Source: Solirubrobacteraceae bacterium
GTDB taxonomy: Bacteria > Actinomycetota > Thermoleophilia > Solirubrobacterales > Solirubrobacteraceae
Length of the DNA stretch: 64,000 nucleotides
Direction of reading: 5' to 3'
Assembly (NCBI GenBank): GCA_030690545.1
Contig: JAUYGN010000047.1
Coordinates: 24,518-88,517 of the forward strand
A program made the translations under genes and the position numbers. Of the stretch, positions 25,086 through 32,834 are shown piece after piece. Positions within the stretch are counted from its first letter, which is position 1. Each line of letters starts with the position of its first letter. The notes beneath the pieces are model-generated. The model worked only from the letters and a program-made list of their open reading frames with translations, ran no database searches and was not told the origin of the DNA.

Positions 25086-25850
25086 CTAGCGCCGCCAGTT
25101 GGCGATCCGGACATGGACATGGCCGTCGTGGTGATCGATCGCCTGCACGATCTGCGGCGGGCCGCCGAGGCCGACGTTCAGGCCGACGAACGCGAACTGC
25201 GCGCCCGCCGCGACGAAGCGGTTGACGAGATCCTGCGCGAGCCCGCGGTCGACCTCGGACACGTCGCCGGGCGGCGCCAGCGCTCGATCGACGCGCGGGT
25301 AGTAGACGTCGACGTCGAGGCCGTTCTGGTGCGACGCGTGACCGAGGCCGCCGAAGTCGCTGCCGAACGGCCCGCCGCGGGGACGGCTGAGGTCGCCGAT
25401 CACGACGGGCGGTGCGCCGGGGTTGGCGAGGCGGTAGTCGCGCAGCACGTAGAGCAGGAACGCCAGCAGCCGGTCGGTGCCCCAGCGGCGGTCGCCGCGG
25501 TTGGGGATCACGCGCCGGACCGGGTCGTGCGTGACCCAGTCCGGGCCGCGGGCGGGCAGCTGCAGCCCGTTGACAAGCCGTCCGCGAGCCGGTGCCCCGA
25601 GCGCGAGCGACCCGACCTGCGGCACGCGCATCGCCGGTGGCAGCTGCGCCTCGCTGCCCGACGCCGTCAGCGAAGCCCGTACGACCGGCTCGCTGCGCGC
25701 CTGCTTGGTCACGAGCGCGCTCGGGTTCAGTCGCAGCACGCGCACCTGCTCGACGCCGGGATCGGCGCCGGCGCCGCAGCCGCCGAGCGCGACGGTGGAC
25801 GAGGCCGCTGCCAGGGCGGCGAGCAGGAGCATGCGTGACGTACGCGGCAT
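25086..25850 (-). CDS. Lipoprotein with MepA-like murein endopeptidase domain
   Basis: 254 residues from the ATG at 25850. The signal (LLLAALAAASSTVALGGC) is a lipoprotein signal with Cys at its end. The C-terminal domain has SHQNGLDVDVYYPR, followed by DHHDGHVHVRI, which together supply the zinc ligands (His, Asp, His) of LAS-type murein endopeptidases related to penicillin-insensitive MepA. It would cut peptidoglycan cross-links or related amide bonds outside the membrane. The usual MepA is a periplasmic non-lipoprotein; this Gram-positive version is membrane tethered. Confidence 0.82.
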   Translation of the reverse strand: MPRTSRMLLLAALAAASSTVALGGCGAGADPGVEQVRVLRLNPSALVTKQARSEPVVRASLTASGSEAQLPPAMRVPQVGSLALGAPARGRLVNGLQLPARGPDWVTHDPVRRVIPNRGDRRWGTDRLLAFLLYVLRDYRLANPGAPPVVIGDLSRPRGGPFGSDFGGLGHASHQNGLDVDVYYPRVDRALAPPGDVSEVDRGLAQDLVNRFVAAGAQFAFVGLNVGLGGPPQIVQAIDHHDGHVHVRIANWRR

Positions 25851-25905
25851 AAGGGTCCGATCGGCGCGGCTGAGAGCACCGCCCGAGCGACAGTGTCCTA
25901 CAGCG

Positions 25906-27849
25906 CTAGGCGCCCGCGACGACGCGCTCGGCGACGGCGGCCTCGATCCGCTCCGCGATCCGCTTGCCGGTGAAGCCGACCTCGGCGTGCAGGGTCGCCG
26001 GCGTGCCGTGGGTGACGTAGCGGTCGGGCAGGCCGATGCGGATGATCCGCGCATCGTCGAGGCCGGCCTCGTTGAGGCACTCCCAGACCGCGCTGCCGAA
26101 GCCGCCGGCCAGCACGCCCTCCTCGACCGTCACGAGCAGCTCGTGCTCGGCGGCGAGCTGCGCCATCAGCGCGGCGTCGATCGGCTTGGCGAAGCGCGCG
26201 TCGACGACCGTCACGTCGAGGCCGCCGGCGCGCAGCCGATCGGCGGCCTCGATCCCCTTCGCAACGCCGGTGCCGTAGCCGACGATCGCGACCTTGCCGT
26301 CGCCCTCGCGCAGGATCTCGCCGGTGCCGATCTCGATCGGCAGCGCGCGCGTCGGCAGCGGCACGCCGAGCGCCTCGCCGCGCGGGTAGCGCAGCGCGAT
26401 CGGCCCGTCGTGCAGCAGCGCGGTGCGCAGCATGTGGACGAGCATCGCCTCGTCGCGCGGCGCCATCAGGACGATGTTCGGCAGCGGGCGCAGGTAGGCG
26501 ATGTCGAAGACGCCGTGGTGCGTCGGCCCGTCGTCGCCGACGAGCCCGGCGCGGTCGATCGCGAAGACGACGTTCAGGCGCTGGAGGCAGACGTCGTGGA
26601 CGATCTGGTCGTAGGCGCGCTGCAGGAACGTCGAGTAGATCGCGGCGACCGGCTTGACGCCCTCCAGCGCGAGGCCCGCGGCGAAGAGGATCGCCTGCTG
26701 CTCGGCGATCCCGACGTCGAAGTAGCGCTCGGGCAGCTCGCGCTGCAGGAGGTCCAGCCCGGTGCCGGTGTTCATTGCCGCCGTGATGCCGACGACGCGG
26801 CGGTCGCGGCGGCACTCGTTGACGAGCGCCTGCCCGAAGACCGTCGTGAACTGCGGCGGCGGCGTGGGCCGCGTCGGCATCGCCGGCGCGACGACGACGC
26901 CGTCCATGATCGACCGCGGCTTGGCGGCGTGCCAGCGCTCCTGCCCCTCCTGACCGCCGTTCTCGGCGGGCGCGAAGCCCTTGCCCTTGATCGTCGCGAC
27001 GTGGACGACGACCGGTCGCCCGGCGGCGAGCGCGCTGCGCAGCGCGACGCGCAGCGCGTGGACGTCATGGCCGTCGATCACGCCGGTGTAGGCCCAGCCG
27101 AGCTCCTCCCAGAGCAGGCCCGGCGCCCAGAAGGCCTTGATCGACTCCTTCATCTGCGGGCCGTAGCGCTCGATCCGCCGACCGACGCCGGGCAGCTCGC
27201 TGAGCCGCGTCTCCACGCTCTCGCGCGTGTGCCAGAGCTTGGGGTGCAGCCGCACGCGGGTGAAGTAGCGCGACAGCGCGCCGACGTTCGGTGCGATCGA
27301 CATCCCGTTGTCGTTGAGCACGACGACCATCGGCGTGCCGGCGCCGCCGGCCTGCTGCAGGGCCTCGAACGCGACGCCGCCGGTCATCGCGCCGTCGCCG
27401 ATCACCGCGACGACGCGGGGCGGGTTGGGCTCGGCTCGCTGCGCGAGCACCTTCATCGCCTCCTTGATGCCGACGGCGACGCCGATCGACGTCGAGGCGT
27501 GGCCGGCGCCCATGATGTCGTGCTCGGACTCCTCGATCGAGCAGAACGGCGCCAGGCCCTCGTACTGGCGGATCGTCGCGAGCTGGTCGCGGCGGCCGGT
27601 GAGGACCTTGTGCGGGTAGGCCTGGTGACCGACGTCCCAGAGGATCTTGTCGCGCGGGGAGTCCAGCAGCGAGTGCAGCGCGACGGCGATCTCGCAGGTG
27701 CCGAGGTTGGCGCCGAAGTGCCCGCCGATCTCGCCGACCGTGGCGATGATGTGCTCGCGCACCTCCTGGGCGACCTGCGTCAGCTCGTCCTCGCTCAAGG
27801 CGTGCAGGTCCTGCGGGCGATCGATGCGTTGGAGGAGGCGCGTGGTCAT
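25906..27849 (-). CDS. dxs: 1-deoxy-D-xylulose-5-phosphate synthase
   Basis: 647 residues, standard length. The thiamine diphosphate site is GDGAMTGGVAFEALQ with AGTPMVVVLNDN; the catalytic histidine region VGHQAYPHKVLTGRRD and the transketolase central domain (DRAGLVGDDGPTHHGVFDI) are intact. It condenses pyruvate and glyceraldehyde-3-phosphate in the first step of the MEP isoprenoid pathway. A polyprenyl synthase gene lies immediately upstream with one intervening base, so precursor supply and chain elongation are coexpressed. Confidence 0.97.
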   Translation of the reverse strand: MTTRLLQRIDRPQDLHALSEDELTQVAQEVREHIIATVGEIGGHFGANLGTCEIAVALHSLLDSPRDKILWDVGHQAYPHKVLTGRRDQLATIRQYEGLAPFCSIEESEHDIMGAGHASTSIGVAVGIKEAMKVLAQRAEPNPPRVVAVIGDGAMTGGVAFEALQQAGGAGTPMVVVLNDNGMSIAPNVGALSRYFTRVRLHPKLWHTRESVETRLSELPGVGRRIERYGPQMKESIKAFWAPGLLWEELGWAYTGVIDGHDVHALRVALRSALAAGRPVVVHVATIKGKGFAPAENGGQEGQERWHAAKPRSIMDGVVVAPAMPTRPTPPPQFTTVFGQALVNECRRDRRVVGITAAMNTGTGLDLLQRELPERYFDVGIAEQQAILFAAGLALEGVKPVAAIYSTFLQRAYDQIVHDVCLQRLNVVFAIDRAGLVGDDGPTHHGVFDIAYLRPLPNIVLMAPRDEAMLVHMLRTALLHDGPIALRYPRGEALGVPLPTRALPIEIGTGEILREGDGKVAIVGYGTGVAKGIEAADRLRAGGLDVTVVDARFAKPIDAALMAQLAAEHELLVTVEEGVLAGGFGSAVWECLNEAGLDDARIIRIGLPDRYVTHGTPATLHAEVGFTGKRIAERIEAAVAERVVAGA

Positions 27850-27850
27850 C

Positions 27851-28738
27851 TCATGAGCTGCGGGTCGCGATGAAGTCGGTGATCTGCTCGAGCTCGGGGG
27901 CGCCGGCCGGCGCTGCGGCGGCGAGCGATGTGCGTGCCTGACGGTGCGAGCTGATCGCCAGCTCGCGCGCGCCGTCGAGGCCGAACTCGCTGACGTAGGT
28001 GCGCTTGCCGTGGCGCTCGTCGCTGCCCTGCGGCTTGCCGAGCGCGACGTCGGTTCCGGTCACGTCGAGGATGTCGTCGACGATCTGAAAGAGCACGCCA
28101 AGCTCGCTGGCGAACGCACAAAACTCGGATGTCTCAGGCTGTGTCATTCCGGCTATGAGCAGTACGCACTCTACTGACGCCCCGATCAGCCTCCCCGTCT
28201 TGAGCTCGTGCAGGCGGCGCAGCTCGTCGGCGGTCTGGGGTGTAGCCGAGACGTCGATGAACTGTCCGCCGACCATCCCCTCGACCCCGGTCGCGGCCGC
28301 GAGCTCGGCCAGCGCGTCGAGAATCGCGCGCGGCTCGCCGCGCTGATGGGCGAGCACGTGATGGAAGGCCTCGGCGTAGAGCGCGTCGCCGGCGAGGATC
28401 GCGACGTCCTCGCCGTAGGCGACGTGCGCCGTCGGCCGGCCGCGGCGCATCGCGTCGTCGTCCATCGCCGGCAGGTCGTCGTGGATCAGCGAGTACGTGT
28501 GGATCAGCTCGATGCCGGCCGCGAGCGGCAGCAGGTGGTGCTCGTCGCGGCCGATCGCGCGCGCCGTCGCCAGCGCGAGCACCGGGCGGATGCGCTTGCC
28601 GCCCGCCAGCAGGCTGTAGCGCATCGCCTCGACGAGCCGTGCGGTGGCGGGCTCGCGCGAGAACGCCATCCGCTGCAGCTCCTGCTCGACGAGCAGGCGC
28701 AGTTGCTCGGGGTATGGCACTAGTGGTCCCTCCAGCAA
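27851..28738 (-). CDS. Polyprenyl diphosphate synthase (FPP/GGPP type)
   Basis: 295 residues. The two aspartate-rich motifs are clear: DDLPAMDDDAMRRGRPTAH and FQIVDDILDVTGT. GGKRIRPVLALA near residue 50 is the IPP-binding region. The enzyme extends allylic diphosphates with IPP; the length of the product cannot be read with certainty from the sequence. It sits between xseB and dxs, a common actinobacterial arrangement. Confidence 0.92.
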   Translation of the reverse strand: MLEGPLVPYPEQLRLLVEQELQRMAFSREPATARLVEAMRYSLLAGGKRIRPVLALATARAIGRDEHHLLPLAAGIELIHTYSLIHDDLPAMDDDAMRRGRPTAHVAYGEDVAILAGDALYAEAFHHVLAHQRGEPRAILDALAELAAATGVEGMVGGQFIDVSATPQTADELRRLHELKTGRLIGASVECVLLIAGMTQPETSEFCAFASELGVLFQIVDDILDVTGTDVALGKPQGSDERHGKRTYVSEFGLDGARELAISSHRQARTSLAAAAPAGAPELEQITDFIATRSS

Positions 28739-28816
28739 GTCCTCGCACTCGTGGATCGGTCGCTGCTCACCGGCGTCGATGCGTGCGATCCGGGCCGGAC
28801 GTGCGCGGACCGCTCA

Positions 28817-29047
28817 CTACAGGAGCGAGTCCTGGCCGGGCAGCGGCTCGCGCTCGGCCTCGCGCGTGCGCCGCTCGAGCTCGGCTGAGGCCTGTGACGC
28901 GAGCGCCGCGCAGTCCTCGACGACGGTCGCGGCGGCGTCGGCGCTGAGGTCGCCGGAGCGCAGCTGCTCGGCGGCGCGCTCGAGGCGGCCTACGAGGTCG
29001 TCGAGGGTCGCGTCGGCGTCGGTGTCGGTTCGTCGGGGTTCGGTCAT
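28817..29047 (-). CDS. xseB: Exodeoxyribonuclease VII small subunit
   Basis: 76 residues with the XseB pattern: TLDDLVGRLERAAEQLRSG then a second helix of the coiled pair and an Arg/Glu-rich tail. The small subunit binds XseA to make the single-strand exonuclease VII. It overlaps nusB by 4 bases. No xseA gene is visible in the window, so the large subunit must be elsewhere. Confidence 0.88.
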   Translation of the reverse strand: MTEPRRTDTDADATLDDLVGRLERAAEQLRSGDLSADAAATVVEDCAALASQASAELERRTREAEREPLPGQDSLL

Positions 29048-29457
29048 GGCGCGGGGAGATTGTCTCCCATCTCGCGATGGACGGCGGCGAGGATGCCGTT
29101 GACGAACTTCGGCGCGTCGGCGCCGGAGTACGTCTTGGCGAGCTCGACGGCCTCGTCGATCGCCCCCTCGGCCGGGATCGGCGTGTCGGAGGGCGCGGCG
29201 TCCGGATGCAGCATCTCGAGCAGCGCGACGCGCATGATCGCCTTCTCGAGCGGGGCGATGCGGTCGATCGTCCAGCCCTTGCTGTGGCGCGCGAGCAGCG
29301 CGTCGAGCTCCTCGGCGCGGTCCTCGGCGGCGTACGCGAGCGCGCGCGTGAACAGCGAGGCGTTGCGCTCGAAGACGTCCTCGAGCTCGCGCGCGGTGAC
29401 GTCGGCCTGGTAGAGGGCGAAGACGGCGGCGCGGCGCTGGTCGGTTCTGCGCGACAC
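29044..29457 (-). CDS. nusB: Transcription antitermination factor NusB
   Basis: 137 residues. RRTDQRRAAVFALYQADV opens the protein as in NusB, and the C-terminal YSGADAPKFVNGILAAVHRE is the family signature. NusB binds boxA RNA with NusE for rRNA antitermination. It follows efp on the same strand with 25 intervening bases. Confidence 0.95.
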   Translation of the reverse strand: MSRRTDQRRAAVFALYQADVTARELEDVFERNASLFTRALAYAAEDRAEELDALLARHSKGWTIDRIAPLEKAIMRVALLEMLHPDAAPSDTPIPAEGAIDEAVELAKTYSGADAPKFVNGILAAVHREMGDNLPAP

Positions 29458-29482
29458 CGCGCTCGTCGCCCGCTCGGGCCCG

Positions 29483-30043
29483 CTAGACGCGCGACATGTA
29501 GTCGCCGCTGGCCGTCTGGACCTTGACGCGGTCGCCGATGTTGACGAACAACGGGACGCGGATCTTCGCGCCGGTCTCGAGCGTCGCGGGCTTGTCGCCG
29601 CCGCCCGACGCGGTGTCGCCGCGCAGGCCCGGCTCGGTCTCGGTGACCTCGAGCTCGACGGACGACGGCAGCTGCAGGTCGCCGGGGTTGCCGTCGATGA
29701 AGAGCACGTCGACGGTGTCGTTGGCCTTCGTGAAGCGCAGCGCGTCGGCCACGGAGCTCTGCGGCACCGCGAGCTGCTCGTAGGTCTCGGCGTCCATGAA
29801 GTGCGCGTCGGTGCCGTCGGAGTAGAGGAACTGCATCTTGCGTGCCTCCGTGTGCACGGAGCGGAACTTCTCGCCGGCGCGGAACGTCTTGTCGATCACG
29901 TTGCCGTCGCTCGCGCGGCGCAGCTTCGTGCGCACGAACGCGCCGCCCTTGCCGGGCTTGACGTGCTGGAAGTCGAGGACCTTGAAGATCGTCCCGTCGA
30001 CCTCGATGTGGTTGCCGTTCTTGAGCTGGTTGGTGCTGATCAT
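29483..30043 (-). CDS. efp: Translation elongation factor P
   Basis: 186 residues, with the KOW-like N-terminal domain containing HVKPGKGGAFVRTKLR (tip Lys32), the central OB domain and the C-terminal PLFVNIGDRVKVQTASGDY. EF-P rescues ribosomes stalled at proline stretches. The tip lysine is present; no modification enzyme is encoded nearby. In actinobacteria efp usually follows pepQ, but here the two are separated by about 6.6 kb of accessory genes. Confidence 0.97.
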   Translation of the reverse strand: MISTNQLKNGNHIEVDGTIFKVLDFQHVKPGKGGAFVRTKLRRASDGNVIDKTFRAGEKFRSVHTEARKMQFLYSDGTDAHFMDAETYEQLAVPQSSVADALRFTKANDTVDVLFIDGNPGDLQLPSSVELEVTETEPGLRGDTASGGGDKPATLETGAKIRVPLFVNIGDRVKVQTASGDYMSRV

Positions 30044-30064
30044 GGCTGCCGGTCAGTGTAGGGC

Positions 30065-30203
30065 GGGTGTCGGCCCCGCACCTGCTCGAGCGAGCGGGTC
30101 GAGCCAGCGGACCTCGCCGGCGAAGCGGGGCGAAGTCCGCGTCGGTCGAGACGAGCGTGACGCCACCGTCGATCGCCGGCACCGCAGGTTGCGCATCCGT
30201 CAC
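30065..30203 (-). pseudogene. C-terminal remnant of a VapC PIN toxin gene
   Basis: One frame reads GVTLVSTDADFAPL, the last active-site aspartates of a PIN domain, and the next frame continues EVRWLDPLARAGAG, the usual C-terminal end. A frameshift lies near 30,130, and the first two thirds of the gene and its antitoxin are absent. It abuts the DUF559 gene's stop. Confidence 0.7.
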
Positions 30204-31174
30204 GAGCGGATCCTGCGTCCGATGGGTGCACCGGCGGCGATCAGTCGTTCGATGAGCTGACGGGGATGCAGGAGCGCCTGCTCTTGCGTCGTTCTCAGCA
30301 CGCGTTCGCCGGCGGCCTCGAGATCGGCCTGCCGCTCGGCGTCGAGGTCATGCGCGATCGCGCCGTCGTGCCAGGCGCTGTCGACCTCGAGGATCAGGCG
30401 TTGGGCGGGCCAGCGGAAGTCCGGGTAGTAGATGGCGGTTCCGCCTCGGGCCGACCGTGTCACGTACTGACCGTTCACCGTCGGATGCTCGATGCCGGCC
30501 GCCAGGAGCATGTCGAGCACGCCGTCCTCGTCGCCGCTGCGTGTCGGCGCCGGACCGCTGGAGATGATCGCCACGAGCCGCTTCGCGCCGCGGTGGCCGT
30601 TGGCGCGGCGCACGACGTCGGCGATCTGCTTGACGTTCGTGGACCGCTCGGCCTGTGCCTGGCGAACGGCACGCTTCAGCCTCTCGTCCGACAGCAGCGG
30701 GGCGACGTCGAGCAGCGCGCGGGCGGCGGTCGTCGTCGGGATGCCGTGGCGCCGGGTGACGTCGTGCCGTGCGATCGAGCGCGAGCGATGAAATCGGATG
30801 CCGTCGCGGGGCTTGCGGTGACTCGATCCGCGCACCGTCACGTCGATCCAGCGGTCGTCCCAGCGCACGAACCCCCACAGCGAGGAGGAGGCCCAGTGGC
30901 TCGTGAAGGCGCCATCGCCGCCGGCGAGGACGGCGCCCATCAGCTGCGCGTGGATCGTCTGCCCCGGGTGGCCGACGGCGTAGACGCCCAGGTGGAGGCG
31001 ATGCAACTGCCCCTTCGTAACCCGGCGCGCCACCGCGCCATCGTCGAGGCCGCACGCGACGAGCTGATCGAATCGGATCCTCCCGTGCTGTCGTGCGGCC
31101 TTGCGCGCGACCAGCAGATCGGGGGGCGTGGCGGATCGTCCTCGCGGACCGAGGCTCATCCGCCCCACCCCCAT
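30200..31174 (-). CDS. AbiEi-like N-terminal plus DUF559 nuclease-like protein
   Basis: 324 residues from the ATG at 31174 (31159 and 31342 also in frame). The N-terminal region RIRFDQLVACGLDDGAVARR, then LHLGVYAVGHPGQ, is the winged-helix domain seen in type IV antitoxin-like AbiEi proteins. The C-terminal region TAIYYPDFRWPAQRLILEVD, followed by AWHDGAIAHDLDAERQADLE, is the DUF559/Vsr-like endonuclease fold, with Asp, Glu and His of the metal site in place. Such genes are common and often multicopy in actinobacteria, with proposed but unproven defence or repair roles. The 5' end carries a 22-base direct repeat that duplicates the start region. Confidence 0.82.
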   Translation of the reverse strand: MGVGRMSLGPRGRSATPPDLLVARKAARQHGRIRFDQLVACGLDDGAVARRVTKGQLHRLHLGVYAVGHPGQTIHAQLMGAVLAGGDGAFTSHWASSSLWGFVRWDDRWIDVTVRGSSHRKPRDGIRFHRSRSIARHDVTRRHGIPTTTAARALLDVAPLLSDERLKRAVRQAQAERSTNVKQIADVVRRANGHRGAKRLVAIISSGPAPTRSGDEDGVLDMLLAAGIEHPTVNGQYVTRSARGGTAIYYPDFRWPAQRLILEVDSAWHDGAIAHDLDAERQADLEAAGERVLRTTQEQALLHPRQLIERLIAAGAPIGRRIRS

Positions 31175-31346
31175 GCGATTCGCCGTTGCGCGTGCATCGG
31201 CCAACCGTGCCGGGCGGAGTGTCGCGAAACCAGACCCGCGCGTCACAAGACAGCACAGGATGCGTCGCAGCACTGCGCGCGCCGACCCGCCCCGCCGGGG
31301 TGTGGCGTTTCGGCCTTGCGGAGCGAGGCTCATCCGCCCCACCCCC
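31150..31346. repeat. Direct repeat bracketing the DUF559 gene start
   Basis: CGAGGCTCATCCGCCCCACC plus following C residues occurs at about 31,150-31,172 and again at 31,324-31,346. Read on the minus strand, each copy encodes GRMSL, so the gene start has been duplicated about 174 bases upstream. Confidence 0.75.
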
Positions 31347-31409
31347 TCACGGCCAGCGCTCGAGCGTCGGCGAGCGCTACTGGGCGGGCGCGGCCACCGG
31401 GCGGCGCGG

Positions 31410-31775
31410 CTACTGGCTCTCCCCGGCGCGGTCTCGCGTGGCGTCCCACTCCTTCACGATGCGCTTGGCGGCGAACACCCGCCAGGCGTCCTCCAGCAGC
31501 TCGCCGAGCTCGTCAGGGTCGACCGCCTCGAGCCGCACGAGCACATACGGATAGCCGTCGTAGTGCGGCGTCGTGAAGAAGGTCTCAGGCTCGGACTGCA
31601 GCAGCGCCTCGCGCTCGCCCATGTCCGTCACGCGGATGGCGAGCGCGTCGGGATCGGACCGCAACCGGCACATGCCCTTGCCGCGCACGCGCAGCGCCGG
31701 CGCGCCGTACGACGTCCCGACCTCGACGCCCGGCAGCTGCGTTCCGAGCTGTACGACGTCGTCCCAGGTCGGCAT
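31410..31775 (-). CDS. MmcQ/YjbR-family protein
   Basis: 121 residues: LPGVEVGTSYGAPALRVRGKG near the start and TTPHYDGYPYVLVRLEAVD in the second half are typical of the YjbR double-stranded DNA-binding-fold family. The cellular role is not established. It stands 18 bases after the hydrolase gene on the same strand, so the two may be cotranscribed. Confidence 0.82.
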   Translation of the reverse strand: MPTWDDVVQLGTQLPGVEVGTSYGAPALRVRGKGMCRLRSDPDALAIRVTDMGEREALLQSEPETFFTTPHYDGYPYVLVRLEAVDPDELGELLEDAWRVFAAKRIVKEWDATRDRAGESQ

Positions 31776-31793
31776 CCGGACCCCGGTCCGCTC

Positions 31794-32834
31794 TCAGGCC
31801 TTGTCGAGCTCGGAGACGATCAGCGGGAACCAGTCCTCGTCGGCGCGCATGCCGACGAAGACGTCGAGATGTCCGTAGCCGGCGACGATGTGCAGCGCGT
31901 GGCGGCCGGGGGCGACGCCCTCCAGCCACTCGTACGTGCGGCGCTGGCTCTCGGGCAGGAAGCAGTGGTTCTTGCCGCCGGTGATCAGCACGAAGCGCGC
32001 GTCGGTCTGCGGCGGCTGGGCGACGAAGCTCGCCGGCAGCTCCGGTCGCCCGTCGACGCTGACGAGATGGCCGCGCCGCACGCACTGCGAGATCTGCTTG
32101 AAGAACGTCAGCGGCGCGGGGCCGAACTCGCCCTTCGTCCACTCGTGGGTCTCGGCGCTGAGCTGCTCGTGCGTCCACAGCGTCGGGTCGCCGGAGCCGA
32201 ACATGAAGCTCGACACCTTGCAGACGCCGTTGTCGCACTTGCGCCGCGAGACCATGCAGTACGCCGTCAGCAGCTTGGGCAGGATCCACGGCGCGCCGTC
32301 GCGCCCCCAGCGCGGGTCGAGGTAGCCGAGCAGGCGCGAGACCGGCGGCACGACGTAGCGCAGCTTGAGCCCCGAGACGCGCGGCACGACCGGGTGCAGC
32401 GTCACCGCGCTGGCGACGATCGTGCGCACCTCGGGGATCAGGCCCGCGCAGGCCGACATCATGAAGCTCGTCGAGCCCTGGCAGTGCGTGACGGCTTGCA
32501 GCGAGCTCGCGCCCGTCTGCTCGAGCACCTTCGCGACCGCGAGTGGGTGGTCGAGGACCGCGGCCTGGTCGAGCGTCCACGTGTTGTTCGGCACGTCCAT
32601 GCTCGCGCGCCACGTCTCCATCCAGACGTCGTAGCCGGCCTCCAGCAGCGCGTCGACGATCGTCGTCGGGTTCGGCGGGCGCCAGATCTCCGTTCGCACG
32701 CCGACGCCGTGGACGAGCAGCACCGGCCCCTTCGTCGGCTTCTTGCGCCCGCGCACGTGGATGACGTTGCAGGGAACGCCGTCCGCCGTGTCGAGCGCGA
32801 ACGTCTCGTCGGTGTGGGTGGCGCCGGTGGTCAA
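31794..32834 (-). CDS. Alpha/beta hydrolase coupled to a GMC oxidoreductase
   Basis: 346 residues from a TTG at 32834 overlapping the oxidoreductase stop (TTGA). The fold is clear: LLVHGVGVRTEIW oxyanion region, nucleophile elbow THCQGSTSF with the serine after Gly, and a late GYGHLDVFVG histidine. Such hydrolases are found next to, or fused with, cholesterol-oxidase-like GMC enzymes. The tight translational coupling argues for a shared substrate, perhaps a lipid or sterol ester. Substrate is inferred. Confidence 0.83.
   Translation of the reverse strand: MTTGATHTDETFALDTADGVPCNVIHVRGRKKPTKGPVLLVHGVGVRTEIWRPPNPTTIVDALLEAGYDVWMETWRASMDVPNNTWTLDQAAVLDHPLAVAKVLEQTGASSLQAVTHCQGSTSFMMSACAGLIPEVRTIVASAVTLHPVVPRVSGLKLRYVVPPVSRLLGYLDPRWGRDGAPWILPKLLTAYCMVSRRKCDNGVCKVSSFMFGSGDPTLWTHEQLSAETHEWTKGEFGPAPLTFFKQISQCVRRGHLVSVDGRPELPASFVAQPPQTDARFVLITGGKNHCFLPESQRRTYEWLEGVAPGRHALHIVAGYGHLDVFVGMRADEDWFPLIVSELDKA

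Noticed and set aside
25477..27873. A plus-strand frame of about 800 codons opposite dxs
   Set aside because: Shadow of dxs; composition is Arg/Asp/Val-rich with no family motif.
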